In this document: positions 1-7,223 of the stretch, piece after piece
How positions within the stretch are numbered: the first letter of the stretch is position 1
Layout: each line of letters opens with the position of its first letter
NCBI RefSeq assembly: GCF_002094855.1
Contig: NZ_ARYN01000001.1
Coordinates: 248,001 to 312,000 of the forward strand
From: Zunongwangia atlantica 22II14-10F7
GTDB lineage: Bacteria > Bacteroidota > Bacteroidia > Flavobacteriales > Flavobacteriaceae
Direction: 5' to 3'
Length of the DNA: 64,000 nt
The notes under the pieces: model-generated
What the model was told of the DNA's origin: nothing
The model's input: only the letters and a program-made list of their open reading frames with translations
Databases searched by the model: none
Program-made: the position numbers and the translations under genes

Positions 1-278
1 ATAAAAAGGTAAGAGTAAATACGATTTCGCAATCTCCAACACCAACTACTGCAGGGCAGGGAGTAAAAGGATTTGATGGATTTATCGCTTACGCAGATAA
101 AATGTCTCCACTTGGTAATGCAACAGCTCAGGATTGTGCAGATTATACGATCACACTTTTCTCTGATCTTACTAAAAAAGTTACTTTACAAAACTTATAT
201 CACGACGGAGGTTTCTCTAACGTAGGCGTTAGCCAGGAAGTTATGGAAGCTTTTGTTGAAAAGGAAAGCGAAAAATAA
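1..278 (+). CDS. fabI: Enoyl-[acyl-carrier-protein] reductase FabI, C-terminal part (5' end outside window)
   Basis: Translating from base 3 gives about 91 residues ending in TAA at 276-278. The stretch contains ISQSPTPT, then GVKGFDGF, ADKMSPLGN, FSDLTKKVT and LYHDGGFSNVG, which is the typical C-terminal third of NADH-dependent FabI, including the substrate-binding-loop region after the catalytic Tyr/Lys. FabI catalyses the last reductive step of each fatty acid elongation cycle in the cytoplasm. The catalytic Tyr-x6-Lys and the Rossmann glycine motif lie upstream of the window. The ORF is intact to its stop. Family assignment is by recognised motifs; confidence is high. Confidence 0.9.
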   Translation, partial: KKVRVNTISQSPTPTTAGQGVKGFDGFIAYADKMSPLGNATAQDCADYTITLFSDLTKKVTLQNLYHDGGFSNVGVSQEVMEAFVEKESEK

Positions 279-293
279 TTTTTGCTGAACTTT

Positions 294-371
294 AAAACTG
301 AATTTACCTTCTAAAAAGAGCAAAGCTGGCATATCGTTAAGCTTAACTTAATTTAGAGTAAATTCAGTTTT
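294..371 (+). terminator. Long-loop inverted repeat with T tract after fabI (possible terminator)
   Basis: A perfect 13-bp inverted repeat (AAAACTGAATTTA at 294-306 against its complement at 359-371) is followed by a T-rich run, TTCTTTTTT. The 52-nt loop contains a second 12-bp perfect palindrome, GTTAAGCTTAAC, at 336-347. The position just after fabI and the trailing T tract suit a terminator, but the long loop is unusual and a regulatory RNA structure is possible. Confidence 0.4.
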
Positions 372-426
372 TCTTTTTTAAATTCACTCCTAAAATAATA
401 ATGGCAAAGCTGTTATTCTTCTTAAA

Positions 427-1434
427 ATGAGTAGAGAATATTCTTTTATTGTTCCTGTTTATAACCGTCCTGAAGAGACCAGGGAGCTGCTACAAAGTAT
501 GCTAGCCTTAAACTTCAGTAAAAGCTTTGAGGTTGTAATTGTAGAAGATGGTTCTAGCCGAACTTCAGAAGAAGTAATTAAAGATTTTGAAGGGAAGCTG
601 GATATTAGCTATTATTTTAAGGACAACTCGGGTCCCGGCAAGTCACGCAATTTTGGAATGCAAAAGGCTAAGGGAAATTACTTTTTGATTTTAGATAGTG
701 ATGTTATCCTACCTGAAGATTACTTAGAGCAGGTGGATAAAGGTCTTAACGAAAATTACTGTGATTGTTTTGGAGGGCCAGATGGAGCACATAAAACGTT
801 TAGCGATATTCAAAAGGCTATAGATTTTAGTATGACATCTCTTTTAACTACCGGCGGAATTCGTGGTGGTAAAAGGGCGGTTAACAAATTTCAGCCAAGA
901 AGTTTTAATATGGGTCTTTCTAAAGAAGCTTTTCTGGCAACAGGAGGTTTTGGAAGTATCCATCCTGGCGAAGATCCAGATCTTTCATTACGTCTGGAAA
1001 AACAGGATTTTAAGACCTGTTTAATTCCTAAAGCAGTGGTTTTTCATAAAAGAAGGATCGATTGGGAAAAGTTTTATAATCAGGTTCATAAATTTGGGCT
1101 TACCCGCCCAATCTTAAATAAGTGGCATAAAGGAAGCGCTAAACTTACATATTGGTTTCCTTCAGTTTTTATGATAGGTTTTGTAATTTCTGTTTTGGTA
1201 ATTCGTTTAGGGGTATGGTGGATGTTGGGTACATATATTTTGTATTTTGCAATTTTGTTTTTGCAGGCTGCTATAAAAACTAAAAGTCTTAAAATTGGGT
1301 TTTTAGCCATTATAGCCACAGTGATTCAGTTTTTTGGTTATGGCTACGGATTTTTAAAATCTTCGTGGTCTATACTTATTCTAAAAGAAAATCCGGAAGA
1401 AGCTTATCCGGGATTATTTTTTAAAGATGCGTAG
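427..1434 (+). CDS. Family 2 glycosyltransferase with C-terminal membrane segments
   Basis: A 335-residue GT-A fold enzyme. It starts with the nucleotide-sugar-binding strand (IVPVYN, about 8-13), the VEDGSS motif near 39-44 and the DSD metal-binding triad at 90-92 (LDSDV). It ends with two or three hydrophobic segments, about 240-310, that should anchor it to the inner membrane. It probably transfers a sugar to a lipid or envelope acceptor; donor and acceptor cannot be read from the sequence. The last 8 bases overlap the YbbR-like gene, so the two are likely translated together. A 9-codon ATG frame at 401-430 overlaps its start codon as ATGA. Confidence 0.82.
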   Translation: MSREYSFIVPVYNRPEETRELLQSMLALNFSKSFEVVIVEDGSSRTSEEVIKDFEGKLDISYYFKDNSGPGKSRNFGMQKAKGNYFLILDSDVILPEDYLEQVDKGLNENYCDCFGGPDGAHKTFSDIQKAIDFSMTSLLTTGGIRGGKRAVNKFQPRSFNMGLSKEAFLATGGFGSIHPGEDPDLSLRLEKQDFKTCLIPKAVVFHKRRIDWEKFYNQVHKFGLTRPILNKWHKGSAKLTYWFPSVFMIGFVISVLVIRLGVWWMLGTYILYFAILFLQAAIKTKSLKIGFLAIIATVIQFFGYGYGFLKSSWSILILKENPEEAYPGLFFKDA

Positions 1435-2383
1435 TTACGGTAACATAGGGGGAAAACGAATAAAGAAGGCCAATGTACAGGTATTTGGTTTTTTTCTAAT
1501 ATTTTCTGCTATTATTTGGGTTTTGGTACAACTTTCTAAAGAATATAACCGTACTGTAGAAATTCCGCTTTCCTATGTAAATACGCCTTTAGATAAAAGT
1601 TTAGAGGATACACCTAAAACGCTCCGTTTTAATTTAGATGCCAAAGGATTTTTGCTTATATGGAAGTATAAATTTTTTAAGCCAGAACTAATAATAGATT
1701 TAAGCAATACCAGTGAAGTTGGTTCTCAATTGGTTTATAATATTCAGGATAATCGAAGCTCGATCGAAAATCAATTAGGTATCGATTTTGAAAATGCAGA
1801 TTTTTTAAGAGATTCTCTGGTTATCGATTTTCAGCCAAGAAAAGAAAAAAGAGTGCTTATTTTACCCAAAACCAGCTTTAATTATGATGTTGGTTTTTCA
1901 GCAGTAGATAGAGTACAGCTTGCGCCAGATAGTGTGACCGTAAGCGGTCCTGAAAATATTATTGATACATTAAGCAGTGTTTCTACAACAGTAATTAGCG
2001 CCAGCAATGTAAGTAAAGATATATCTGGAACTGTAGCTATTGATACTTCTAACCTTGGCATGCTTAATTTTTATAGAAATACGGTAGATTATACCCAAAA
2101 AGTAGCAAAGTTTACAGAGGGGAATGTCGAAATTCCGGTAGAGGTTATTAATGTGCCTCGTGGAACAAATCTTACAATTTTCCCAAAGAATGTAATGGTA
2201 TACTATCAGGTAAATCTAAAAAATTACGAGTTTGTTAAGGCAGATCAATTTAAAATTGTTTGCGATTTTAACGAAATTCAGGAAGGAGTAGATTATATGC
2301 TTGCCCAAATTAGCGAGATGCCAAGATTTGTAAATAACGTGAGGTTAAACGAGCGTAAAATACAGTTTATCATAAAAAGATAA
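1427..2383 (+). CDS. YbbR-like domain protein, membrane-anchored
   Basis: A 318-residue protein with one N-terminal membrane helix, about 18-38 (FGFFLIFSAIIWVLVQLS), and an exported remainder built of beta-rich repeats typical of YbbR domains (for example PDSVTVSGPENIIDTLSSV near 165-183). In Firmicutes the YbbR protein CdaR modulates the diadenylate cyclase CdaA; in Bacteroidota a YbbR-like protein next to coaE is a common arrangement, and its function is unproven. It overlaps the upstream GT2 gene by 8 bp and lies 6 bp from coaE, indicating one transcript. No cyclase gene is visible nearby. Confidence 0.78.
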   Translation: MRSYGNIGGKRIKKANVQVFGFFLIFSAIIWVLVQLSKEYNRTVEIPLSYVNTPLDKSLEDTPKTLRFNLDAKGFLLIWKYKFFKPELIIDLSNTSEVGSQLVYNIQDNRSSIENQLGIDFENADFLRDSLVIDFQPRKEKRVLILPKTSFNYDVGFSAVDRVQLAPDSVTVSGPENIIDTLSSVSTTVISASNVSKDISGTVAIDTSNLGMLNFYRNTVDYTQKVAKFTEGNVEIPVEVINVPRGTNLTIFPKNVMVYYQVNLKNYEFVKADQFKIVCDFNEIQEGVDYMLAQISEMPRFVNNVRLNERKIQFIIKR

Positions 2384-2389
2384 TCTATA

Positions 2390-2983
2390 ATGATAAAAGT
2401 AGGGCTTACCGGCGGTATTGGAAGCGGCAAAACAACTATTTCTAAAATGTTTAAAGAAATAGGGGTTCCTGTTTACATTGCAGATGATGCGGGTAAAGAA
2501 TTGATGGATACTTCAGCTAAGATTCGTGAAAAAATCGTTCAATTATTAGGCGAATCATCTTATTCTGGTAGCAAATCCAATCGCCCTTTTATAGCTTCAA
2601 AAGTCTTTAAAGATAAAGCATTGCTAGAACAGCTAAATGCTATTATTCATCCTGCTGTAGCCAGCCATTTTAAAAATTGGCTTTCTAAACAATCTTCAGT
2701 TTATATTATTTATGAGGCAGCTATTTTGTTTGAAAAAGGATCGCATAAAAATTTCGATTTTAGCATTTTAGTTACTGCACCAAAAGAAACCAGAATTCAA
2801 CGTGTGTTAAAACGGGATAATACATCACGAGAGCAAATTGAAGCTCGAATGAATAACCAGTGGAGCGATGAAAAGAAGATAGAGCTTGCAGATTTTGTGA
2901 TAAAAAATGAAGAAATCGAAGAATCTAAGAAGCAGGTTATACATTTAAACGATATTATCTTAAAGTCGGCTAAAAATTCCTAA
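2390..2983 (+). CDS. coaE: Dephospho-CoA kinase
   Basis: A 197-residue P-loop kinase for the last step of coenzyme A synthesis (phosphorylation of the 3'-hydroxyl of dephospho-CoA) in the cytoplasm. The Walker A motif GGIGSGKTT is at 8-16. DDAGKELM near 32-39 supplies the conserved Asp, and the lid/CoA region YEAAILFEKG is followed by the arginine-rich RIQRVLKRDN. Length matches the family (about 195-205). It is third in the operon, 6 bp after the YbbR-like gene. The assignment is secure. Confidence 0.95.
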   Translation: MIKVGLTGGIGSGKTTISKMFKEIGVPVYIADDAGKELMDTSAKIREKIVQLLGESSYSGSKSNRPFIASKVFKDKALLEQLNAIIHPAVASHFKNWLSKQSSVYIIYEAAILFEKGSHKNFDFSILVTAPKETRIQRVLKRDNTSREQIEARMNNQWSDEKKIELADFVIKNEEIEESKKQVIHLNDIILKSAKNS

Positions 2984-3047
2984 TTTCTCTGTTAACATTT
3001 GGTTAAACCGGTTAGGCTCTAAATGTTAAAATATTACTTTTGGAGGC

Positions 3048-4640
3048 ATGAATAAGAAGTTGTTTGTACTACTCGTTGTCTTAATGAGTTTGTCCCTTAT
3101 TGGTATTATTTTCGTACAGGGCTACTGGATTAAGAGCACAGTTGAAGACAGGGAGGAGCAGTTTTCTTACAACGCTAAACAGGTATTGATTGAGGTTTCT
3201 GAACAAATTCAGAATAGTGAATTTGAGCGATATATTTTTGAATACGAATCTCAGTTACAAAACTCAGAGCAAAAAATTGATCGAATAACTTTAACCGAGT
3301 ATTTGATTGCTACAAGGGACGAGTTTAAGAATGAAGACGTTTTTAATTTTGGAACCATACAGGAAGCAGATTATAAAATATCATCAGACTTTCTTGGAGC
3401 CGAACAGCAAAGCGACAGCATTCAGATTAAAAAACTGATTAACCGTAAGGTTACCCAAATAGTAAAAGATAGAGGAGAAGATACGGGCTCTGCCCAATCT
3501 GCTTCAGATATCATGCAAAGGGTAATGCGTTTAGAGGATTATGAAAAGGAGATTTTACGGGATGTAATTTCTGAAGCGGCTGCTAGACAACCTTTAAGAA
3601 AACGAGTTTCTGAAAAAACCATAGAAAACTTGCTAAAAAGAGAATTAGCAAGTAGAGATCTCGATACCAAGTTTGAGTATGCGGTGTATAGTAATTCTAT
3701 CAAGAATTCTATAGAAACTGGAGTACATTCAGATAATTTTGATTTATCCCATCCTGCTACCTACGGCGTTCCACTTTTTGTGGATAGAGAAGGAAATAGT
3801 GATTACCAATTACTGGTAAATTTTAAGGGCAAAAAAAGCGTTGTGCTATCTTCGGTAACTTTAATGGCTGTTTTGTCTATCGTTTTTACGTTAATTATTG
3901 TAATTGCATATTCTAGTGCCTTGTCTCAGTTAATAAGACAGCGTCAAATATCACAGATAAAGACCGATTTTATTAATAACATGACGCATGAGTTTAAAAC
4001 TCCCATAGCGACCATAAACCTTGCTTTGGATGCCATTAAAAATCCTAAGATCATATCAGATCAAACAAAGGTTTTTAGATATCTGCAAATGATTAGGGAC
4101 GAGAATAAAAGAATGCATGCGCAGGTAGAGAACGTTTTAAGAATATCGAAATTAGAAAAAAACGAGCTCGATTTAAAGAAAGAGCGTTTGCAATTGCACG
4201 ATATTATTTTAGATGCCATTACTCATGTAGAGTTAATTGTAGAAGATCGTGGTGGTTATATACAAACCCATTTTGGAGCTTTAAAGTCTTCAATCTTGGC
4301 TAACGAAGATCATTTTACCAATGTAATTGTGAATATTCTTGATAACGCTATTAAATACAGTGAAGAAGAGCCAAGAATCGATATTTATACTGAAAACGTT
4401 AAGCATTACATTATTGTAAAAATTCGAGATCAGGGAGCAGGAATGAGTAGAGGCGTTCAGAAAAAAATATTTGAAAAATTTTATAGAGAACATACCGGTG
4501 ACATCCATAATGTAAAAGGTCATGGTTTAGGATTGGCTTACGTAAAGCAGATCTTAGACGATCACCACGGGCAGATCACCGTTAACAGTGAAAAAGGAAA
4601 AGGAAGTACCTTTATAATTAAATTACCACTAATATCTTAA
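3048..4640 (+). CDS. rprX: RprX-type sensor histidine kinase
   Basis: A 530-residue membrane kinase. TM1 is about 5-27, followed by a large extracytoplasmic sensor region of about 240 residues rich in charged helices, TM2 at about 268-292, and then the kinase core: H-box NNMTHEFKTP with phospho-accepting His314, N-box NVIVNILDNAIKYS, G1 RDQGAGM and G2 GHGLGLAYV. The architecture and the partner resemble Bacteroides RprX. The response regulator follows 3 bp after the stop, so the two are co-transcribed. A TAnnTTTG match (TACTTTTG, 3035-3042) lies just ahead of the ATG, which would imply an almost leaderless message, but no −33 element is obvious. The stimulus is unknown. Confidence 0.88.
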   Translation: MNKKLFVLLVVLMSLSLIGIIFVQGYWIKSTVEDREEQFSYNAKQVLIEVSEQIQNSEFERYIFEYESQLQNSEQKIDRITLTEYLIATRDEFKNEDVFNFGTIQEADYKISSDFLGAEQQSDSIQIKKLINRKVTQIVKDRGEDTGSAQSASDIMQRVMRLEDYEKEILRDVISEAAARQPLRKRVSEKTIENLLKRELASRDLDTKFEYAVYSNSIKNSIETGVHSDNFDLSHPATYGVPLFVDREGNSDYQLLVNFKGKKSVVLSSVTLMAVLSIVFTLIIVIAYSSALSQLIRQRQISQIKTDFINNMTHEFKTPIATINLALDAIKNPKIISDQTKVFRYLQMIRDENKRMHAQVENVLRISKLEKNELDLKKERLQLHDIILDAITHVELIVEDRGGYIQTHFGALKSSILANEDHFTNVIVNILDNAIKYSEEEPRIDIYTENVKHYIIVKIRDQGAGMSRGVQKKIFEKFYREHTGDIHNVKGHGLGLAYVKQILDDHHGQITVNSEKGKGSTFIIKLPLIS

Positions 4641-4643
4641 TAT

Positions 4644-5366
4644 ATGGAAACTGAAAACAAGAAAATTTTACTAGTAGAAGACGATCCAAACTTTGGAACG
4701 GTACTTAAAGATTACCTTGCGATGAATGAGTACGAGGTAACTCACGCAAAAAACGGAATGGAGGGATTCGAAAAATTCAAAAAAGATGATTTCGATCTTT
4801 GTATTCTTGATGTGATGATGCCTTACAAAGATGGATTTACATTAGCGAAAGAGATTCGCGAAAAGAACGAAGAAATTCCAATTATCTTCTTAACAGCAAA
4901 AGCGATGAAAGAAGATGTTTTAAAAGGTTACAAAGTAGGAGCAGACGATTACCTAAACAAGCCTTTTGATAGTGAAGTATTGCTTATGAAAATTAAGGCT
5001 ATCATGCAGCGTAAAGCTACAGATAGCGTAGCAGATAGTAAGCAATTTGAATTCGAAATTGGTGATTTTCACCTAAATTCTAAACTTAGATTCTTAACTT
5101 TTGGAGACGAGGAGCCACAAAAACTTTCTCCTAAAGAAAATGAATTACTACGTTTATTGGCACTTCACGAAAATGATTTAATGCCTAGAGAGTTAGCTTT
5201 AACCAAAATTTGGAGAGACGATAACTATTTTACCTCTAGAAGTATGGACGTTTATATCGCTAAATTACGTAAGTACCTTAAAAAGGATGAAAACGTAGAG
5301 ATTTTAAACATTCACGGTGAAGGATTTAGACTTGTTGTAAAAAACAAGGAAGAAGAAAAAGCTTAA
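4644..5366 (+). CDS. rprY: RprY-type OmpR-family response regulator
   Basis: A 240-residue two-domain regulator. The receiver domain is at 7-122, with acidic pocket E12/D13/D14, phosphoacceptor D56 (LCILDVMMP), T84 and K106 (LNKPF). A C-terminal winged helix at about 137-234 ends in the wing motif HGEGFRLV. It is coupled to the kinase gene with a 3-bp gap. Length and motifs match Bacteroidota RprY, which binds many promoters and is reported to be acetylated in Porphyromonas; nothing here identifies its targets. An imperfect inverted repeat (GGAATAT 5405-5411 / ATATTCC 5432-5438) follows the stop and may end this transcript and the convergent miaA one. Confidence 0.9.
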   Translation: METENKKILLVEDDPNFGTVLKDYLAMNEYEVTHAKNGMEGFEKFKKDDFDLCILDVMMPYKDGFTLAKEIREKNEEIPIIFLTAKAMKEDVLKGYKVGADDYLNKPFDSEVLLMKIKAIMQRKATDSVADSKQFEFEIGDFHLNSKLRFLTFGDEEPQKLSPKENELLRLLALHENDLMPRELALTKIWRDDNYFTSRSMDVYIAKLRKYLKKDENVEILNIHGEGFRLVVKNKEEEKA

Positions 5367-5397
5367 GCAAAAACAACAAATAGCAATTTTCAGTTTC

Positions 5398-5447
5398 AAA
5401 GGAAGGAATATGCTGCTCTACAAAGGGCAGGATATTCCATAACCTTT
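5398..5447. terminator. Imperfect stem-loop between rprY and miaA (weak terminator candidate)
   Basis: AAAGG pairs with CCTTT, and inside it GGAATAT (5405-5411) pairs with ATATTCC (5432-5438), with a further GCTCT/AGGGC-like inner pairing. The gene ends converge here (rprY +, miaA -). No clean T tract follows on either side, so the call is tentative. Confidence 0.3.
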
Positions 5448-5476
5448 ACTGATTTTAGATAAGTTCTTTACCTATT

Positions 5477-6394
5477 TTATTTTAGGGTTTTAATTTCTTC
5501 TGAAATAAATTGGTTTACCTTTTCAGGTTTGGTTTTATAATCAAACCAGTGAATCTTTTGATTTTTTCTAAACCACGTAAGCTGTCTTTTGGCAAAACGG
5601 CGGGTATTTTTTTTAATCTCTGAAACAGCGAAATCCAAATCTATTTCGTGATCTAAATAACTAAAAAGTTCTTTGTAACCAACCGTGTTAAGAGCGTTTA
5701 GGTGCTTTTTAGAATAAAGTTGACTGGCTTCTTCTAGCAAACCGGCCTGCATCATTAAATCTACTCTTAAATTAATACGATCGTAAATAATCTGGCGATC
5801 TGCCGTAAGTCCTATTTCAATAATATTGAAATTTCTTGTGTTTTTTTTCTGGTTTAAGAAGGAAGAAAATGTTTTCCCGGTGCCTAAACAAATCTCGAGT
5901 GCTCTAATTACTCGATGAGGGTTTTCTATATCTGCTTTAGAGAAATATGCAGGATCTAGATTCTTTAGTTTATCCTGTAATTTTTGCAAACCTTCTTTCT
6001 CAAATAATTCATTCAGATTTTGTCGAATTTCAGGTTTAATTTCAGGAAAATCATCGAGGCCTTCAGTAATACTTTTTACATACAATCCGCTGCCTCCAAC
6101 CATGACGAGAATATCGTGATCCTGGAAAAGTTTATTGATCTTAGTCATGGCCTGTTTCTCAAAATCACCAACCGAGTATTGATCTTCTATCGATATATGC
6201 TGAATAAAATGATGTTTTGCAGCCGCTAATTCTTCAGCAGAAGGTACTGCAGTACCAATACTCATTTCTTTAAAAAATTGCCTAGAATCTGCTGAAATGA
6301 TTTCAGTATTAAAAAAATTGGCAATATGTATTCCCATTGCTGTTTTGCCAATGGCGGTAGGACCAACAACACTAATAAGTACTTTGTTATTCAT
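5477..6394 (-). CDS. miaA: tRNA dimethylallyltransferase
   Basis: A 305-residue cytoplasmic enzyme that adds dimethylallyl from DMAPP to A37 of tRNAs reading UNN codons. The P-loop GPTAIGKT is at 11-18, with DSRQF at 36-40 and the substrate-binding region GGSGLYVKSI near 100-109. The Arg-rich FAKRQLTWFRK near 267-277 is characteristic of MiaA. Length is standard for the family. It is the last gene of a five-gene minus-strand run, and its start overlaps the end of the potassium channel gene by 8 bp, so translational coupling is likely. The assignment is secure. Confidence 0.95.
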   Translation of the reverse strand: MNNKVLISVVGPTAIGKTAMGIHIANFFNTEIISADSRQFFKEMSIGTAVPSAEELAAAKHHFIQHISIEDQYSVGDFEKQAMTKINKLFQDHDILVMVGGSGLYVKSITEGLDDFPEIKPEIRQNLNELFEKEGLQKLQDKLKNLDPAYFSKADIENPHRVIRALEICLGTGKTFSSFLNQKKNTRNFNIIEIGLTADRQIIYDRINLRVDLMMQAGLLEEASQLYSKKHLNALNTVGYKELFSYLDHEIDLDFAVSEIKKNTRRFAKRQLTWFRKNQKIHWFDYKTKPEKVNQFISEEIKTLK

Positions 6395-7217
6395 TTAGTT
6401 TATTTCCGCAGTTATGGCAAAATTCGGCATTGTCTAAATGTTTGCCTTCATGGCAATGTGGGCAAACCTGGGTGTTATTGGCAAGACTTTCGTCTGTAGC
6501 TCTACTATACTCAGCTCCTACAATTCCTGTTGGTACCGCTATGATTCCGTATCCCACGATCATTAATAAAGAGGCTAGTAAACGACCAAGCGGAGTAATT
6601 GGTGCAATATCACCAAAACCTACAGTGGTAAGCGTTACAATACACCAGTAAATGCTAATTGGGATATTATCAAAACCACCCGCTTCGCCTTCGATTAAAT
6701 GCATTAGCGTACCTGTTATGATACAAATGATAAAAACGGCGAATAGAAAAACCAGAATTTTAGCTTTACTGTTTCTTAAGGCTACGGCAAGTTTATTTGA
6801 TTCGCCTACATAACGTGTAATTTTTAGCACTCTAAAAACACGCAATAATCTAAGCGCTCTAATGGCAAAGAACAGGTTTTTGCCACCCATAAAAAAGCCA
6901 AGATAACTTGGTAAGGTAGACAACAAATCTACGATGCCATAAAAACTGAAAATATAGCTTTTTGGTCTTTTGATCACCAGAATCCTGGCGATATATTCAA
7001 TTGTAAAAAATATGGTGATAGCCCATTCTGCAATAAAAAACTGCCAGTAATATTCTACATGAAGATGGGTAATGCTTTCTAACATTACCAAAACCACGCT
7101 AAAAACGATAAGAACTAGAAGTACAATATCAAATAACTTTCCCATGGGAGTATCGGCTTCGTAAATAATGTCGTAAAGCCGTTTTTTCCACTCAGGTCTG
7201 TCATCTGTTGTTTTCAA
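6387..7217 (-). CDS. Voltage-sensor-type potassium channel with C-terminal zinc ribbon
   Basis: A 276-residue six-transmembrane channel subunit. S1-S3 lie at about 30-105. An arginine-bearing S4 (RALRLLRVFRVLKITR, about 120-135) is followed by S5, a pore loop with the K+ selectivity filter TTVGFGD at 197-203, and S6 at about 212-234. The short cytoplasmic tail carries CPHC (C252, C255) and CHNC (C267, C270), a four-cysteine zinc-ribbon pattern. It should conduct K+ across the inner membrane. The S4 charges imply voltage sensing, and the ribbon may sense metal or redox state or aid assembly (inference). The gene lies 6 bp after the DUF3857 gene and overlaps miaA. Confidence 0.88.
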   Translation of the reverse strand: MKTTDDRPEWKKRLYDIIYEADTPMGKLFDIVLLVLIVFSVVLVMLESITHLHVEYYWQFFIAEWAITIFFTIEYIARILVIKRPKSYIFSFYGIVDLLSTLPSYLGFFMGGKNLFFAIRALRLLRVFRVLKITRYVGESNKLAVALRNSKAKILVFLFAVFIICIITGTLMHLIEGEAGGFDNIPISIYWCIVTLTTVGFGDIAPITPLGRLLASLLMIVGYGIIAVPTGIVGAEYSRATDESLANNTQVCPHCHEGKHLDNAEFCHNCGNKLNE

Positions 7218-7223
7218 TTCTTA

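Noticed and set aside
336-347. GTTAAGCTTAAC palindrome as a separate operator
   Set aside because: It lies in the loop of the larger stem, is far from a promoter-like sequence and occurs once; kept only as part of that structure.
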